This document shows positions 1-15,781 of a stretch of 35,776 bases of DNA, one piece after another. Under the pieces are notes generated by a model. That model saw only the letters and a list, made by a program, of their open reading frames with translations. It was not told where the DNA came from and made no database searches. Origin of the DNA: Verrucomicrobiota bacterium (GTDB taxonomy: Bacteria > Verrucomicrobiota > Verrucomicrobiia > Opitutales > Opitutaceae). How positions within the stretch are numbered: the first letter of the stretch is position 1; each line of letters begins with the position of its first letter. The stretch lies in assembly GCA_028293545.1 (NCBI GenBank), contig JAQGOP010000026.1, positions 1-35,776 of the forward strand, given 5' to 3'. The position numbers and the translations under genes are program-made.

Positions 1-752
1 ACGGCCTCGATCAGCTTGTCGTGATATTCCTTCGCCTGAGCCTTCATCTTCTCAGGAATTTCGCTGGTGACCGGACTCAGTCCGAGATCCTTGTCCTCGG
101 CGGGAAAAATGTAGGCGACCATCTGCACGAGGTCGATGAGGCCCGTGAAGTTTTCCTCGGCGCCGATCGGGAGGAACAACGCGTGCGCGTTGGCCTTGAG
201 CTTGTTGCGGATGTCGTCGATGCAGTGGAAGAAATTCGCACCAACGCGGTCCATCTTATTGATGAACGCGATCCGCGGCACCTTGTACTTGTTGGCCTGA
301 CGCCAGACCGTTTCAGACTGCGGCTGCACACCGGCGACGGCGTCAAACACAGCGACGGCGCCATCGAGCACGCGGAGCGAACGCTCGACCTCGGCCGTGA
401 AATCCACGTGCCCGGGAGTATCGATGATATTGATGCGCTGCTTGATTCCCTTCCAAGGACCCCAAGAGGCATTCCACGCACAGGAAATAGCGGCGGCGGT
501 GATCGTGATACCGCGCTCGCGTTCCTGCTCCATCCAATCGGTCACCGTGGTGCCCTCGTGGACTTCGCCCATCTTGTGGACGGCGCCAGAGTAGAAAAGA
601 ATGCGCTCGGTTGTCGTCGTCTTGCCCGCGTCAATATGCGCGGCAATGCCGATGTTGCGTGTCCACTCGAGGGGAAACGGACGATCCTTGGCGTTGGCCG
701 GGGAAATCTTGGACTTGTCGGTAACGACAGTGATGACGGGAGCAGCGGACAT
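1..752 (-). CDS. fusA: Elongation factor G, N-terminal 250 codons (partial)
   Basis: Translocation GTPase of the ribosome. The minus-strand frame starts at ATG 752-750 and runs off the left edge of the window, so only the N-terminal part is present. Visible motifs are the P-loop [14 protein letters not shown], switch I with a normal ERERGITIT, the G3 motif DTPGHVDF and the G4 motif NKMD, followed by the start of the G' region. The start lies 12 bp after the rpsG stop, so it is co-transcribed with rpsL and rpsG as in the classical str operon. A GGATCC just upstream is only a weak ribosome-binding candidate. A short Trp-rich stretch ([12 protein letters not shown]) sits between switch I and G3, where other EF-Gs vary in sequence. 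Identification is certain; full length cannot be judged. Confidence 0.97.
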   Translation of the reverse strand, partial: MSAAPVITVVTDKSKISPANAKDRPFPLEWTRNIGIAAHIDAGKTTTTERILFYSGAVHKMGEVHEGTTVTDWMEQERERGITITAAAISCAWNASWGPWKGIKQRINIIDTPGHVDFTAEVERSLRVLDGAVAVFDAVAGVQPQSETVWRQANKYKVPRIAFINKMDRVGANFFHCIDDIRNKLKANAHALFLPIGAEENFTGLIDLVQMVAYIFPAEDKDLGLSPVTSEIPEKMKAQAKEYHDKLIEA

Positions 753-764
753 GATATCGGATCC

Positions 765-1238
765 TTACCAGCGGAGGTGGGCGAAGGCGCGATTCGCCTG
801 GGCCATCTTGTGGGTGTCTTCCTTCTTCTTCACGACGCCGCCCGTGTTGTTGTAGGCGTCGACGATTTCTGCCGCGAGCGCATCGCGCATCGGCATACCC
901 TTGCGGGCCGTCGCCGCGGCGACGATCCAGCGGAGCGCAAGGCTCTCCTGGCGTTCGAACGAAATTTCGATCGGCACTTGGTAAGTGGCGCCACCGACGC
1001 GGCGGCTCTTCACTTCAAGGCGGGGGCGGGCGTTCTCGAGCGCGCCGAGGAGGAGGTCAACCGGGTCGCCCTTTTCGAGCTTTTCCGAGACCTTCTCGAA
1101 CGCACCGTAGACGATGCGCTGGGCAAGGTTCTTCTTGCCGTCCTGCATGATGACATTGACGAGGTGGGCAACGAGCGGGCTCTTGTAGCGCGCATCGGGA
1201 ACGACTTGGCGTTTATCTGCTCTGTGGCGGCGTGACAT
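765..1238 (-). CDS. rpsG: 30S ribosomal protein S7
   Basis: Primary 16S rRNA binding protein that nucleates folding of the 30S head near the E site. The 157-residue product begins [10 protein letters not shown], contains the S7 signature around [21 protein letters not shown] (family motif DP...ALEN..P..EV..) and ends RAFAHLRW, the usual S7 length. ATG is at 1238-1236, 27 bp after the rpsL stop, with an AGGA about ten bases upstream. It sits between rpsL and fusA, the standard str-operon order. In E. coli S7 autoregulates through the rpsL-rpsG spacer; here the spacer is too short to show an obvious equivalent structure. Confidence 0.98.
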   Translation of the reverse strand: MSRRHRADKRQVVPDARYKSPLVAHLVNVIMQDGKKNLAQRIVYGAFEKVSEKLEKGDPVDLLLGALENARPRLEVKSRRVGGATYQVPIEISFERQESLALRWIVAAATARKGMPMRDALAAEIVDAYNNTGGVVKKKEDTHKMAQANRAFAHLRW

Positions 1239-1265
1239 GACGTGAGGGTTCCTGGATGAAAGGGT

Positions 1266-1646
1266 TTACTTGGCAGCCTTCGGGCGTTTGACGCCGTACT
1301 TGGAGCGGCTGCGGCGACGCTTCTCGACGCCGGTGGCGTCGAGGGTACCACGGACAATGTGGTAACGGACGCCGGGGAGATCCTTCACGCGGCCACCGCG
1401 CACGAGCACGATGGAGTGCTCCTGGAGGTTGTGACCTTCGTCAGGGATGTAGGAAATAACTTCATTGCCGTTGGTCAGGCGCACCTTGGCGACCTTACGA
1501 ATAGCGGAGTTGGGCTTCTTCGGGGTGCGGGTCATGACCTGCACGCAGACGCCACGACGAAACGGGTTACCACCCAAAGCCGGGGATTTCGACTTGGTGC
1601 GCACCTTGCGGCGGCCTTTTCGTACGAGCTGGTTGATGGTCGGCAT
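1266..1646 (-). CDS. rpsL: 30S ribosomal protein S12
   Basis: Decoding-centre protein of the 30S subunit. The 126-residue product begins [12 protein letters not shown] and carries the two universally conserved loops, [11 protein letters not shown] and [14 protein letters not shown], whose lysines are the classical streptomycin-resistance positions; both are the wild-type Lys. The C-terminal basic tail is typical. ATG is at 1646-1644. The 34 bases upstream are pyrimidine/A-rich with no Shine-Dalgarno-like purine block. It is the first gene of the rpsL-rpsG-fusA unit, facing away from the plus-strand SDR gene. Confidence 0.98.
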   Translation of the reverse strand: MPTINQLVRKGRRKVRTKSKSPALGGNPFRRGVCVQVMTRTPKKPNSAIRKVAKVRLTNGNEVISYIPDEGHNLQEHSIVLVRGGRVKDLPGVRYHIVRGTLDATGVEKRRRSRSKYGVKRPKAAK

Positions 1647-1981
1647 GAGAAGTTTGTAGAGTGAAAATTAGGGAAAAGAGGAAAACGCTACCAAGCGCCA
1701 AAAGCTCGGCAAGAACTTTTTGGCGAAAAGGAGAAGGTTTTCGCGAAATCCGGGATTCGCCCCGGTTCGCGAGTGAAACTGCTCGACCTACCGTAACGTC
1801 TGCCGAGCTCTGAAGGAAATGGGAGGGCGAAAATCAGGCGCGCCCCGCCAAACTCAAGAACAATAGCGCCGTTCCATCGAATTAGCTGACGAAATCGGCC
1901 GGCATCCTCTCCCCACGGGAGGAACGCGTCGACAAATCCACGATTCGGCAAAATCTTCGCCGGCGTTTCGCCCTCAAATCC
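1647..1981. other. 335-bp divergent intergenic region with hairpin
   Basis: Gap between divergent rpsL and the SDR gene. It contains no credible coding sequence. The notable element is an inverted repeat at 1741-1772: TCGCGAA and CCGGG pair with CCCGG and TTCGCGA around a six-base loop, with a two-base bulge. It lies about 95-125 bases upstream of rpsL, just behind the candidate promoter, so it could be an operator or, if transcription starts farther back, a leader hairpin. The half next to the SDR gene shows nothing I can name. Confidence 0.5.
1685..1712 (-). promoter_or_regulatory. Candidate promoter of the rpsL-rpsG-fusA unit
   Basis: On the minus strand TTGCCG (1712-1707), a 16-base spacer and TAGCGT (1690-1685) give a weak sigma70-like pair about 40 bases upstream of the rpsL ATG. 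It is the best match I found by eye in the 335-base gap. The -10 box is poor, so this is a tentative call. Confidence 0.28.
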
Positions 1982-2686
1982 ATGAAATCGTCCCCTTCTC
2001 CTGAGAAAACCATTTTGATTGTCGGCGCCTCCCGCGGCTTGGGCCTCGGATTGGCCAGGGAATACCTCGCTCGCGGCTGGAGAGTGATCGCCACAGTGCG
2101 ATTGGACCGGGAGCGACTTATCGCCTGTGCCGGAAGCGAGCTGCTGTCCAAGCTCGAAATCGAAACGCTCGACACCACCCTGCCCGCGCAGATTGCCGCG
2201 CTCCGCGAGCGCCTCGCTGGCCGCCAGATCGACGTTCTCGTGGTGAACGCCGGGGTGATGAGCCGTCACGATGAGAAAATCGGGGAAATTTCGGAGCAGG
2301 ATTTCAACTGGGTCATGGTCACGAACGCGCTCAGCCCGATGCGAATCGTCGAGGAATTCTCAGGACTCGTCCCGGAAAGCGGCGCCATCGTGGTGATGTC
2401 ATCGGCCATGGGCAGCATCACTCGCAACACCACCGGCGGCGCGGAGGTTTACCGGGCGAGCAAGGCCGCGCTCAACACCTTGATGCGAAGCTTCGCATCG
2501 CGGCAAACGAAGCCGCGCACGTTGCTCGCGATGCATCCCGGCTGGGTCCGCACCGAGATGGGGAGCGATCGCGCGCCGCTCGATGTCGAAACAAGCGTTC
2601 GCGGGATGGTCAAGGTGATCGACGCCGAAGCTGGCAAACCCGGCATGCGTTTCGTGAACTACAAGGGCGAAACCGTGGAATGGTAG
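1982..2686 (+). CDS. Short-chain dehydrogenase/reductase (SDR) family protein
   Basis: Predicted soluble NAD(P)-dependent oxidoreductase of 234 residues; substrate unknown. The nucleotide-binding glycine motif GASRGLG is at residues 15-21, the structural NAG motif at 89-91, the catalytic Ser at 140/141 (VMSSAMGS) and the catalytic YxxxK at Tyr157 and Lys161. A PGWVRTEMG segment after it is typical of classical and C-factor-like SDRs. The start is ATG 1982; no ribosome-binding purine block is seen. It is a monocistronic plus-strand gene wedged between the rpoC 3' end and rpsL, which are usually neighbours in one orientation, so it is probably a lineage-specific insertion into the block. It reads convergently toward rpoC and shares the terminator at 2811-2844. 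Confidence 0.9.
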   Translation: MKSSPSPEKTILIVGASRGLGLGLAREYLARGWRVIATVRLDRERLIACAGSELLSKLEIETLDTTLPAQIAALRERLAGRQIDVLVVNAGVMSRHDEKIGEISEQDFNWVMVTNALSPMRIVEEFSGLVPESGAIVVMSSAMGSITRNTTGGAEVYRASKAALNTLMRSFASRQTKPRTLLAMHPGWVRTEMGSDRAPLDVETSVRGMVKVIDAEAGKPGMRFVNYKGETVEW

Positions 2687-2810
2687 CAACGGGGACATCC
2701 GATTTTCCCTCGGTGTGACGCAGCCTCCGCCAACGGGCGCCGGTTTCTGTCCCAGCAGTCGCGGATTTAAGGCCTGCGCCTCCGGCGGCGTTCGAGCTTC
2801 GAAGAGGCAT

Positions 2811-2844
2811 AAAAAAACCGCCGCCCGGATTGGGCGGCGGTTTT
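2811..2844. terminator. Bidirectional Rho-independent terminator (rpoC / SDR gene)
   Basis: A perfect 13-bp inverted repeat, AAAACCGCCGCCC (2814-2826) and GGGCGGCGGTTTT (2832-2844), encloses a 5-base loop. On the minus strand the stem is followed by seven T (A run at 2811-2817), a textbook terminator for the long rplK...rpoC unit. On the plus strand it ends in TTTT then GAATTTTT, so it can also stop the SDR transcript. Confidence 0.92.
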
Positions 2845-2867
2845 GAATTTTTAGCAACGTGACGCGA

Positions 2868-7010
<4,143 letters not shown>

Positions 7011-7063
7011 TAGTTTTAAATTCTACCAGGTACGTTAAAGGCGGGGAACGAAACTCGGGCGGC

Positions 7064-10843
<3,780 letters not shown>

Positions 10844-10943
10844 GAGAGTTCCCGGTGAGGGTTAAGGGACGGAAAGGGACAAGGCGCAGCGCTCAGGGCG
10901 CGGCGCGGAGAACCAACGAAAGAACAAATACGGAAAAGGCAAA

Positions 10944-10973
10944 GGACAGGCCGGGGATGTTCCCGGCCTGTCC
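10944..10973 (-). terminator. Strong hairpin between rplL and rpoB (attenuator-like)
   Basis: A perfect 12-bp stem, GGACAGGCCGGG (10944-10955) and CCCGGCCTGTCC (10962-10973), with a six-base loop. On the transcribed minus strand it is followed by TTTGCCTTTTCC, a broken T-rich tract. The position matches the partial terminator/RNase III region between rplL and rpoB in E. coli, so attenuation that keeps polymerase below ribosomal-protein output is the likely role. This is inference from place and structure. Confidence 0.7.
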
Positions 10974-11015
10974 TGAATTGGACGGAAGGTTTTCGAGCGA
11001 AAACGCCAAGCGGTC

Positions 11016-11393
<378 letters not shown>

Positions 11394-11486
11394 GGTGACT
11401 TTTCCTGGCGCGGACTAGCGGTTTCGAAAGGTGAAACGCGTTTAAGAGACGTATCCCCTAGCCTACTCCAATGGATTGGGTTGCTC

Positions 11487-11517
11487 CCGGCGCGACGCGG
11501 AATCCCGCGCACGCCGG
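11487..11517 (-). other. Hairpin in the rplJ-rplL spacer
   Basis: CGCGG (11496-11500) and CCGCG (11505-11509) pair around a 4-base loop, and CCGGCG (11487-11492) and CGCCGG (11512-11517) extend the stem past a small internal loop. It begins 26 bases after the rplJ stop in the transcript and lacks a downstream T tract, so an RNA-processing or stabilising structure is more likely than a terminator. Confidence 0.45.
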
Positions 11518-11543
11518 AAAAAGGATTTGGTTGAAGGTGAGGA

Positions 11544-12083
11544 TTAAGCCGCGGGAGCGGCAGGAGCGTCGGCGGCAGGAGCATCGGTCGCGGCCGGAGC
11601 AGCAGGCTGCTCCTTCTTGACCCTGGCATCGAGGACGCGGACGAACGCAGCGGCGTTCTGCGAGAACAGCCCGAGCAACTGCGAGCGCAGCGCTTCGAAC
11701 GAAGGGAGGTCGGCGATCTTCGCGAGATCGGCGGCCGTGATGATCTTCTTGTCCATCACGCCCACCTTGACTTCGAGCTTCTGCTTTTCCTCGAAGAACT
11801 TCTTCAGGATCTTGGCGACGCCAGCGGAGTTCTTGCCACCCACGACGACGGCCGTCGGGCCGATCAGGGAGCCTTCGAACTCGGGCAGGCCCAGGGCCTT
11901 GGCGGCGACGCGCAGGGAGCTGTTCTTGACGACGTGGAACTCGGCCTTCTCGACGTCGAGGCGCTTCCGCAGCTCGGCGACGTCGGCCACAGTCACCTTC
12001 GAGAAATTCGCGAGAATGACGTAGTCAGACTTCTTGAGGTGGGTCTCAACCTCAGCGATCAGGTAATTTTTTTCGGCTCTCAT
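11544..12083 (-). CDS. rplJ: 50S ribosomal protein L10
   Basis: Base of the ribosomal stalk; binds 23S rRNA and L7/L12 dimers. The 179-residue product starts MRAEKNYLIAEVETHLKKSD and has the conserved VVKNSSLRVAAKALG and IGPTAVVVGG segments. The helical L7/L12-binding tail is extended by a low-complexity Ala/Pro/Asp stretch of about 20 residues at the C-terminus. ATG is at 12083-12081 with a clear AAGGAG eight bases upstream. Only 14 bp separate it from rplA, so the long structured leader that L10 uses for autoregulation in E. coli has no room here. Confidence 0.97.
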   Translation of the reverse strand: MRAEKNYLIAEVETHLKKSDYVILANFSKVTVADVAELRKRLDVEKAEFHVVKNSSLRVAAKALGLPEFEGSLIGPTAVVVGGKNSAGVAKILKKFFEEKQKLEVKVGVMDKKIITAADLAKIADLPSFEALRSQLLGLFSQNAAAFVRVLDARVKKEQPAAPAATDAPAADAPAAPAA

Positions 12084-12097
12084 GGTTGGAACTCCTT

Positions 12098-12796
12098 TTA
12101 ATATTGGCTGAACACGGACGTCGAGAGGTGCACGCCCGGGCTCATGCTCGAGGAGATCGCGACCGTCTTGATGTAGTTGCTGCCCTTGAACGTGGCCGGC
12201 TTGGCCTTGCCCACGGCGTCGATGACGGCGAGGGCGTTCTCCAGGATCTGGGCGTTGGTGAAAGAGCGTTTGCCGACGCCGACGCCGATGTTGGCGGCCT
12301 TGTCCATTTTGAATTCAACGCGGCCGGCCTTGACGGCCTTGATGCCAGCGGGAATGTCGTCGGTCACGGTGCCGGACTTCGGATTGGGCATGAGGCCCTT
12401 CGGTCCGAGGACGCGGGCGATCGTGCGCACGGTCTTCATGGCTTCGGTCGTCGCGATGGCGACGTCGAAGTCGAGCCAGCCTTCGTTGATCTTCGCCATC
12501 ATGTCCTGCAGGCCCGCATGGTCGGCGCCAGCGGCAATGGCCTTCGCGGGATCGTCGGTGAAGACGAGCACCCGGACCTTCTTGCCGGAGCCATTCGGGA
12601 GCGGCGTGGTGCCGCGCACCATTTGCTCGCCAGCGGTGGCGTCGACCCCGAGGCGGAATGCGAGCTCGACGGTCTCGTCGAACTTGGCCTTTGGGAATTT
12701 GGCAATGATATCAACGGCTTCCGCCAGTGGATAATCCTTGGTGAGATCAGCGACCTTGACGGCGCTGTTGTAGCGTTTGCTGTGTGCTTTAGGCAT
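12098..12796 (-). CDS. rplA: 50S ribosomal protein L1
   Basis: L1-stalk protein involved in deacyl-tRNA exit from the E site and a translational repressor in other bacteria. The 232-residue product includes the family signature around VARVLGPKGLMPNPKSGT and the RNA-binding N-terminal segment KFDETVELAFRLGVD. ATG is at 12796-12794 with AAGGAG upstream (reverse complement of CTCCTT at 12803-12808). It lies 72 bp after rplK, in the usual rplK-rplA pair. Confidence 0.97.
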   Translation of the reverse strand: MPKAHSKRYNSAVKVADLTKDYPLAEAVDIIAKFPKAKFDETVELAFRLGVDATAGEQMVRGTTPLPNGSGKKVRVLVFTDDPAKAIAAGADHAGLQDMMAKINEGWLDFDVAIATTEAMKTVRTIARVLGPKGLMPNPKSGTVTDDIPAGIKAVKAGRVEFKMDKAANIGVGVGKRSFTNAQILENALAVIDAVGKAKPATFKGSNYIKTVAISSSMSPGVHLSTSVFSQY

Positions 12797-12868
12797 TGAT
12801 GACTCCTTGCGGTGCGAACGTTCCGGTGGGAACTCCCGCGGCGAGTTGGTTTTGGTTGCGGACTAAAA

Positions 12869-13294
12869 TCAGTCGATGACGTCGATGCCCATGTTGCGGG
12901 CGGTGCCGGCGATGACCTTGATGCCGGCCTCGGGAGTGCGGGCGTTGAGGTCGGCCTTCTTCAGGTTGTAGATCTCGAGGAGCTGCTTCTTCGTGACCTT
13001 GCCGACCTTGTCCTGGTTCGGACGGGCGGAGCCGCTGGCGATGTTGGCAGCCTTCTTGAGGAGGATCGACGCCGGGGGCGACTTGAGGATGAAGGTGAAG
13101 CTCTTGTCCGAGAAGACCGTGATGACGACCGGCAGGATCATGCCGTTCTGGTCCTTGGTCTTGGCGTTAAATTCTTTGCAGAACGCCATGATGTTGACGC
13201 CCTGCGCGCCGAGCGCGGGACCGACCGGGGGCGCGGGATTCGCGGCGCCGGCAGGAAGCTGGAGGCGGATGTAACCTTGGATCTTCTTAGCCAT
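12869..13294 (-). CDS. rplK: 50S ribosomal protein L11
   Basis: Component of the GTPase-associated centre on 23S rRNA; binds the thiostrepton region. The 141-residue product begins [20 protein letters not shown] with the proline-rich linker [20 protein letters not shown] and ends in the C-terminal RNA-binding domain ([20 protein letters not shown] ... [10 protein letters not shown]). ATG is at 13294-13292 directly after a run of six T in the transcript; no Shine-Dalgarno block. The 126-bp spacer from nusG carries a heptamer repeat element. Confidence 0.98.
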   Translation of the reverse strand: MAKKIQGYIRLQLPAGAANPAPPVGPALGAQGVNIMAFCKEFNAKTKDQNGMILPVVITVFSDKSFTFILKSPPASILLKKAANIASGSARPNQDKVGKVTKKQLLEIYNLKKADLNARTPEAGIKVIAGTARNMGIDVID

Positions 13295-13300
13295 AAAAAA

Positions 13301-13416
13301 TTACGATTTACGATTTACGAGGGACGATTGGGTGACGTCGTGATGAGCAGTGATTAAAGCGAGCGGTTGGTTTAGACGGGCGGCTTCCGACCCGGAAGCG
13401 CCTATCGTAAATCGCA
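13301..13416. repeat. Heptamer tandem plus inverted copy between nusG and rplK
   Basis: ACGATTT occurs twice in tandem followed by ACGAGGG at 13303-13323, and an inverted copy ATCGTAAATCG lies at 13404-13414, making an exact 11-bp inverted repeat with CGATTTACGAT at 13304-13314. Between them is a small hairpin, GCTTCC (13383-13388) with GGAAGC (13394-13399). The architecture (tandem heptamers, core, inverted heptamer) resembles the element at 23511-23680 though the sequence differs. It fills nearly all of the nusG-rplK spacer. Confidence 0.6.
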
Positions 13417-13420
13417 CCGT

Positions 13421-13996
13421 TTATTCGGTGACGCGCTGGACTTGCCAGTATTCGAGCTCGACCGGGGTGAAGCGGCCGAAAATGGAAACGGAAACCTTGA
13501 GCTTGCCGCGGTCGGGATCGATTTCGTCGATCCGGCCCGTGAGGCTGGCGAAAGCGCCGTCGTTGATCTTAACTTCCTCACCGACGGTGTACTGGACCTT
13601 CGGCACTTCCTTGCCGTTCGCCGCCTCGATCCGGGAACGAATTTCGTCGATCTCGGATTGGCGCAACGCGGCGGGTGCATCGCCGCCGACAAAGCCGATC
13701 ACGCCCGACACTTCCTTCACGAAGTACCAGGGTTTGTTGATGAGCTTCTTGTCCTCGCCGTAGAGGCACATCTGGATGAACACATAGCCCGGGTAGAGCT
13801 TGCGCACCTTGGTGCTCTTCTTGCCGTTCTTCACTTCCGACACGACTTCAGTCGGGAGCAGGACTTCAAAAATGGCGTCGTCCAGTTCCTCGGCTTTTTT
13901 GAACTTCTCGATGTAGTTCTTAACCTTGTTCTCCTGACCCGAGAGGGTGTGCAGGGCGAACCATTGGGCGCTGGTGGGAATGGTGGAGGTGGACAT
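13421..13996 (-). CDS. nusG: Transcription termination/antitermination factor NusG
   Basis: Processivity factor binding the RNA polymerase clamp and linking it to Rho or the ribosome. The 191-residue product has the NGN domain (WFALHTLSGQENKVKNYIEK ... RKLYPGYVFIQM ... GVIGFVGG) and a C-terminal KOW domain (YTVGEEVKINDGAFASLTGR ... VSIFGRFTPVELEY). ATG is at 13996-13994, 9 bp after the secE stop, the standard secE-nusG arrangement. Confidence 0.98.
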   Translation of the reverse strand: MSTSTIPTSAQWFALHTLSGQENKVKNYIEKFKKAEELDDAIFEVLLPTEVVSEVKNGKKSTKVRKLYPGYVFIQMCLYGEDKKLINKPWYFVKEVSGVIGFVGGDAPAALRQSEIDEIRSRIEAANGKEVPKVQYTVGEEVKINDGAFASLTGRIDEIDPDRGKLKVSVSIFGRFTPVELEYWQVQRVTE

Positions 13997-14005
13997 GGCG
14001 GGGTG

Positions 14006-14209
14006 TTAGCTGACCATCCGGGTGAAGAGGTCCACGAATTGGAAAAGGGAGAAATCGCTGATCGCCGTGAAAACGCCGAGGATAATCGCGGCCACGATGA
14101 CCACGACGGTGGAATCGCGCAGCTCGGAGCGCGTCGGCCAGGTGGCTTTCTGGAGCTCGCCAACCATTTCACCGAGGAAGATGCGGGTGCTGCTGAACGG
14201 GTTTTTCAT
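14006..14209 (-). CDS. secE: Preprotein translocase subunit SecE
   Basis: Small essential membrane subunit of the SecYEG channel. The 67-residue product has the amphipathic cytoplasmic helix with the family motif (EMVGELQKATWPTRSEL) followed by one transmembrane helix (VVVIVAAIILGVFTAISDF). I start it at ATG 14209-14207 (MKNPFSSTRIF). The frame stays open into the tRNA-Trp gene, but starting there would put coding sequence inside the tRNA. Lies 11 bp after tRNA-Trp and 9 bp before nusG. Confidence 0.95.
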   Translation of the reverse strand: MKNPFSSTRIFLGEMVGELQKATWPTRSELRDSTVVVIVAAIILGVFTAISDFSLFQFVDLFTRMVS

Positions 14210-14220
14210 GGACGGAAACT

Positions 14221-14296
14221 TGGCAGGCGCGGAGGGAATCGAACCCCCAACCAACGGTTTTGGAGACCGCTACTCTACCAATTGAGCTACACGCCT
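14221..14296 (-). tRNA. trnW: tRNA-Trp (anticodon CCA)
   Basis: A 76-nt cloverleaf on the minus strand: acceptor AGGCGTG/CGCGCCT, D arm GCTC/GAGT, anticodon loop CTCCAAA with anticodon CCA, T arm GGGGG TTCGATT CCCTC, discriminator G and a genome-encoded CCA end. Its place between tuf and secE is the classical location for tRNA-Trp in many bacteria. Confidence 0.97.
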
Positions 14297-14314
14297 GTAA
14301 TGGGCTTTCTTAGA

Positions 14315-14354
14315 CGACACAGCCGAGGCCCCAAACGGGACCTCGGCGATGTCG
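14315..14354 (-). other. Hairpin between tuf and tRNA-Trp
   Basis: GCCGAGG (14322-14328) plus CCC pairs with GGG plus CCTCGGC (14341-14347) around an AAAC loop with one mismatch; CGACA (14315-14319) and TGTCG (14350-14354) extend it. On the minus strand no T tract follows, so processing of the tuf-trnW-secE transcript or partial attenuation is more likely than full termination. Confidence 0.5.
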
Positions 14355-14375
14355 AGTTAAACGGTTGATGGAGAC

Positions 14376-15566
14376 TTATTCGATGATCTCGGTGATACGA
14401 CCGGCACCGATGGTGCGGCCACCTTCACGGATAGCGAACTTCTGGGTCTTCTCCATGGCGATCGGAACGATCAGGTCGATTTCGACGGCGATATTGTCAC
14501 CAGGCATGATCATCTCCACGCCCTTGGGCAGGTTGACGATACCGGTCACATCGGTCGTGCGGAAATAGAACTGCGGGCGGTATCCGTTGAAGAACGGCGT
14601 GTGGCGGCCACCTTCGTCCTTCGAGAGGACGTAGATCTCGGCGTTGGCCTTCTTGTGCGGGGTGATCGACTTCGGGGCCGCGAGCACTTGGCCGCGCTCG
14701 ATGCCTTCTTTTTCGATACCGCGGAGGAGGATGCCGACGTTGTCACCGGCTTGGCCGCTATCGAGCAGCTTGCGGAACATTTCGATGCCGGTCACGACGG
14801 TCGAGGACGTGTCCTTGAGGCCGACGATCTCGACGGTGTCGTTCACCTTGACGACGCCACGCTCGATACGACCCGTCGCGACAGTGCCGCGGCCGGTGAT
14901 CGAGAAAACGTCTTCAACGGACATGAGGAAAGGCTTGTCCATCTCGCGCGCCGGCTCCGGGATGTCGTTGTCGATCGCGTCCATGAGGGCCGTGATGGCG
15001 GCATCGCCTTCCGGCTTGCCGTCGAGGGCCGCCGTGGCGGAACCGCGGACGATCGTGGCCTTGTCGCCATCGAACTGGTACTTCGTGAGGAGCTCGCGGA
15101 TTTCCATCTCGACGAGGTCGAGGAGCTCCGGGTCGTCGATGAGGTCGACCTTGTTGAGGAACACCACGATCTTCGGCACGCCAACCTGGCGGGCGAGGAG
15201 GATGTGCTCACGGGTCTGGGGCATCGGGCCGTCAGCGGCGGAAACCACGAGGATTGCACCGTCCATCTGGGCGGCGCCGGTGATCATGTTCTTGACGAAA
15301 TCAGCGTGGCCGGGGCAGTCGACGTGCGCATAGTGACGCTTCACGGTCTCGTATTCAACGTGGGCAACCGAGATCGTGACGATCTTGGAGGCATCACGCA
15401 CCGTGCCGCCCTTCGCGATGTCCGCGTAGGATTTAACCTCGGCAAGGCCCTTGCGAGCCTGGACAGCGAGGATCGCGGTCGTCGTGGTGGTTTTACCGTG
15501 GTCAACGTGGCCGATTGTGCCGACGTTCACGTGCGGTTTTTTGCGTTCGAATGTACCTTTAGCCAT
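14376..15566 (-). CDS. tuf: Elongation factor Tu (divergent switch I)
   Basis: GTPase delivering aminoacyl-tRNA to the ribosome; 396 residues, normal length. The P-loop GHVDHGKT is at residues 19-26, the G3 motif DCPGH at 83-87, NKVD follows, and domains II and III ([44 protein letters not shown]) are canonical. The effector loop is not: where E. coli has [20 protein letters not shown] this protein has a two-residue-longer segment ending [13 protein letters not shown] (residues 60-72). The Mg-coordinating Thr is kept (Thr64), but the Arg-Gly-Ile before it is Lys-Ile-Val. ATG is at 15566-15564, no Shine-Dalgarno block, 45 bp after tRNA-Thr. Confidence 0.96.
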   Translation of the reverse strand: MAKGTFERKKPHVNVGTIGHVDHGKTTTTTAILAVQARKGLAEVKSYADIAKGGTVRDASKIVTISVAHVEYETVKRHYAHVDCPGHADFVKNMITGAAQMDGAILVVSAADGPMPQTREHILLARQVGVPKIVVFLNKVDLIDDPELLDLVEMEIRELLTKYQFDGDKATIVRGSATAALDGKPEGDAAITALMDAIDNDIPEPAREMDKPFLMSVEDVFSITGRGTVATGRIERGVVKVNDTVEIVGLKDTSSTVVTGIEMFRKLLDSGQAGDNVGILLRGIEKEGIERGQVLAAPKSITPHKKANAEIYVLSKDEGGRHTPFFNGYRPQFYFRTTDVTGIVNLPKGVEMIMPGDNIAVEIDLIVPIAMEKTQKFAIREGGRTIGAGRITEIIE

Positions 15567-15611
15567 GTGGAGTTTGAATTTAGCGGTTTAGACTGAGTAT
15601 TTGACCTGACC

Positions 15612-15687
<76 letters not shown>

Positions 15688-15724
15688 AGTCCTAGGAAGG
15701 GTCAAAAAACGAAAAAGAGGGTAG

Positions 15725-15753
15725 AAAGTGCTGGCCGAAAAATTGCCCGTCAA
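15725..15753 (-). promoter_or_regulatory. Candidate promoter of the trnT-tuf-trnW-secE-nusG unit
   Basis: On the minus strand TTGACG (15753-15748) is a strong -35 box. The best-spaced hexamer 17 bases on, CACTTT (15730-15725), is a weak -10. The start would be about 30 bases upstream of tRNA-Thr. The -35 call is reasonable, the -10 uncertain. Confidence 0.35.
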
Positions 15754-15781
15754 CAGCAAACTTGCTCTTTTCCCCGAAAAT

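Noticed and set aside
21..1235. Plus-strand 404-codon frame covering fusA and rpsG
   Set aside because: Antisense shadow of two certain conserved genes.
14210..14254. Longer secE start inside tRNA-Trp
   Set aside because: Would make coding sequence overlap a mature tRNA; the SecE family begins near the downstream Met.
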